From contig JACMPS010000177.1 in the NCBI GenBank assembly GCA_014377395.1, positions 1-14,552 on the forward strand: a stretch of DNA of 14,552 bases, written 5' to 3'. This document shows positions 13,733 to 14,552 of the stretch, piece by piece. The position numbers were made by a program, and so were the translations under genes. This DNA is from Chthonomonadaceae bacterium. Lineage in GTDB: Bacteria; Armatimonadota; Chthonomonadetes; Chthonomonadales; Chthonomonadaceae. The notes beneath the pieces are model-generated. The model did not search any database. It worked only from the letters and a program-made list of their open reading frames with translations, and was not told the origin of the DNA. Position 1 is the first letter of the stretch; each line of letters starts with the position of its first letter.

Positions 13733-13780
13733 ATCTCACGCAGAAGCGCAAAGAGAAGATAGAAAAGAGGAGAAGAAGCG
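13733..13780. repeat. Purine-rich 'SHAEAQR'-type intergenic repeat, degenerate copy
   Basis: The stretch beginning CTCACGCAGAAGCGCAAAG and continuing as purine-rich GA repeats would translate in one frame as LSHAEAQREDRKEEKK. This resembles an intergenic repeat type I recall seeing in many environmental genomes as spurious HAEAQR peptides. Only one copy is present in this window, so its repeat status is from memory, not demonstrated. The rest of 13699-13894 has no gene. It contains a small CGTCC/GGACG stem (13821-13835) that may help end topoisomerase transcription. Confidence 0.4.
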
Positions 13781-13894
13781 GGCATTTGCAGTGACGCCTC
13801 TCTCCCGGCTTTTTCGAGAGCGTCCCCATTGGACGAGATAGAGGTGGGGGCGAATGAAAAAAGTAAATCTTCACCTCAACACTTCCTTGATCTT

Positions 13895-14552
13895 TTACTG
13901 CGGCGTATCGTCTTCCTTGACCGGAAAGACGCTTGAAGATTTGCCTTTGGAACTGACGGTTTCTTCGCCTTCCTTTGTGCCGATAAGCACATTCTGCTCG
14001 AAGTTGCTTTCGCCACCGTCGCTGTCTGTCATTTTCACGGGAGCGAAAAGAACGGCTTTTTCCGTTTTGCCGTCATATTCGACGTGTTCGCAGGTAAGCA
14101 CTCGCGTCAAAACCGTGCCGTCCTCTCGCGTGATTTTCTGTGTGAAAACAGGCTCACCCTTCATCACAACAAACTTCTTTTTGTAGGAATTCTCAACACG
14201 GTTGCAGGTAACAACGACGCCTCGATTGCGCTCATCGGCGACATTCACCTCTTTTTTATTACCGGACGTAGAAACAGGCTTTGTGGGATCGGCTTTCGGC
14301 TTGACGGTGATCACGACTTTCCCCGTAATGATCGCCAGTTTTTTGTTCGGTGAGTCGTCCACTTCCGCTTTGTCGCCCGTGACATGATTTTTGGTGTCAT
14401 CAAGTACGATGTCCCCGGTTGCAGTGAGAAATTGTTTTTTCTGATGATAAACCGCGTGTTTCCCGGTTGCGATCATGTCGCTACTGGTATAAGTGAAGTT
14501 CTCAACGGTTTGCGTGTCGGTCTTCACGTCCTGACTATAGGAATAAGCCTCA
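13895..14552 (-). CDS. LptA/OstA-like beta-jellyroll protein, 5' end outside window
   Basis: C-terminal 218 or so residues of a protein whose frame is open to the right edge; the GTG at 14527 is only an internal candidate start. The sequence is made of short alternating strands with G/D turns. Examples are DMIATGKHAVYHQKKQFLTATGDIVLDD, HVTGDKAEVDD, LAIITGKVVITVKP, CNRVENSYKKKFVVMKGEPVFTQ and LTCEHVEYDGKTEKAVLFAPVKMTD. This 'A-x-G-x-(aromatic)...ATGDIVLDD...TGDKAEVD' pattern is like the OstA/LptA repeat that bridges lipopolysaccharide from inner to outer membrane. At least two repeat groups are visible, with a Lys/Pro/Thr-rich insert between them (KPKADPTKPVSTSGNKKE). The C-terminus is Ser/Asp-rich. 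If the call is right, the host is diderm. A signal peptide would be outside the window. Confidence 0.6.
   Translation of the reverse strand, partial: EAYSYSQDVKTDTQTVENFTYTSSDMIATGKHAVYHQKKQFLTATGDIVLDDTKNHVTGDKAEVDDSPNKKLAIITGKVVITVKPKADPTKPVSTSGNKKEVNVADERNRGVVVTCNRVENSYKKKFVVMKGEPVFTQKITREDGTVLTRVLTCEHVEYDGKTEKAVLFAPVKMTDSDGGESNFEQNVLIGTKEGEETVSSKGKSSSVFPVKEDDTPQ

Noticed and set aside
13650..13841. Plus-strand 63-aa frame after the topoisomerase
   Set aside because: It begins inside the topoisomerase gene in another frame and its distinctive part is the HAEAQR-type repeat.
13854..14186. Plus-strand 110-aa frame at the right end
   Set aside because: Antisense to the OstA-like protein, whose alternating strand pattern is more convincing; the plus-strand peptide is low-complexity Ser/Leu.

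Overview
The window is 14.5 kb of gene-dense bacterial chromosome of moderate GC content (about half, by eye). It holds eleven genes I accept. The first and last run off the window edges. The organism looks like a free-living diderm bacterium with environmental signalling: it has an LptA/OstA-like protein, phytochrome-type kinases, a Gfo/Idh/MocA oxidoreductase and a bacterial topoisomerase IB. Armatimonadota or a neighbouring environmental phylum would fit, but that placement is a guess from gene style, not a measurement. I see no phage, integrase, transposase, rRNA, tRNA or CRISPR array.

Layout. (1) 1-2570: a three-gene ABC exporter cassette with two ABC-2 family permeases (COG4587-like, then COG3694-like) followed by its COG4586-like ATPase, tightly packed with a 17-bp overlap. 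(2) 2657-3676: an extended/atypical SDR of the NAD-dependent epimerase type. (3) 3708-8823: a signalling cassette on one strand with almost no spacing. It has a cytoplasmic GAF-GAF-PAS-PAS-PAS histidine kinase, an Rcp1-type single-domain response regulator, and a REC-kinase-REC hybrid. (4) 8889-11086: a good sigma70-type promoter, then greA-def-fmt, which joins transcript-cleavage factor GreA to peptide deformylase and Met-tRNA formyltransferase. (5) 11087-11355: a convergent intergenic gap with two inverted copies of a double-hairpin repeat, one copy carrying a compensated base-pair change. (6) 11356-12444, minus strand: a Gfo/Idh/MocA oxidoreductase, divergent from (7) 12637-13698: a topoisomerase IB of the Deinococcus/poxvirus type. 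(8) 13895-14552, minus strand: the C-terminal part of an LptA/OstA-like protein.

How the genes work together. Def and Fmt act at opposite ends of the formyl-methionine cycle and are likely co-transcribed with greA from the promoter at 8889-8917. The three signalling genes very probably form one phosphorelay unit, but no output (DNA-binding or enzymatic effector) domain is encoded with them. The ABC genes form one exporter of unknown substrate. The best candidates for something undescribed are the double-hairpin repeat at 11103-11276 and the effector-less kinase/Rcp/hybrid cassette with its duplicated GAF motif. The rest is mostly recognisable housekeeping or accessory content.
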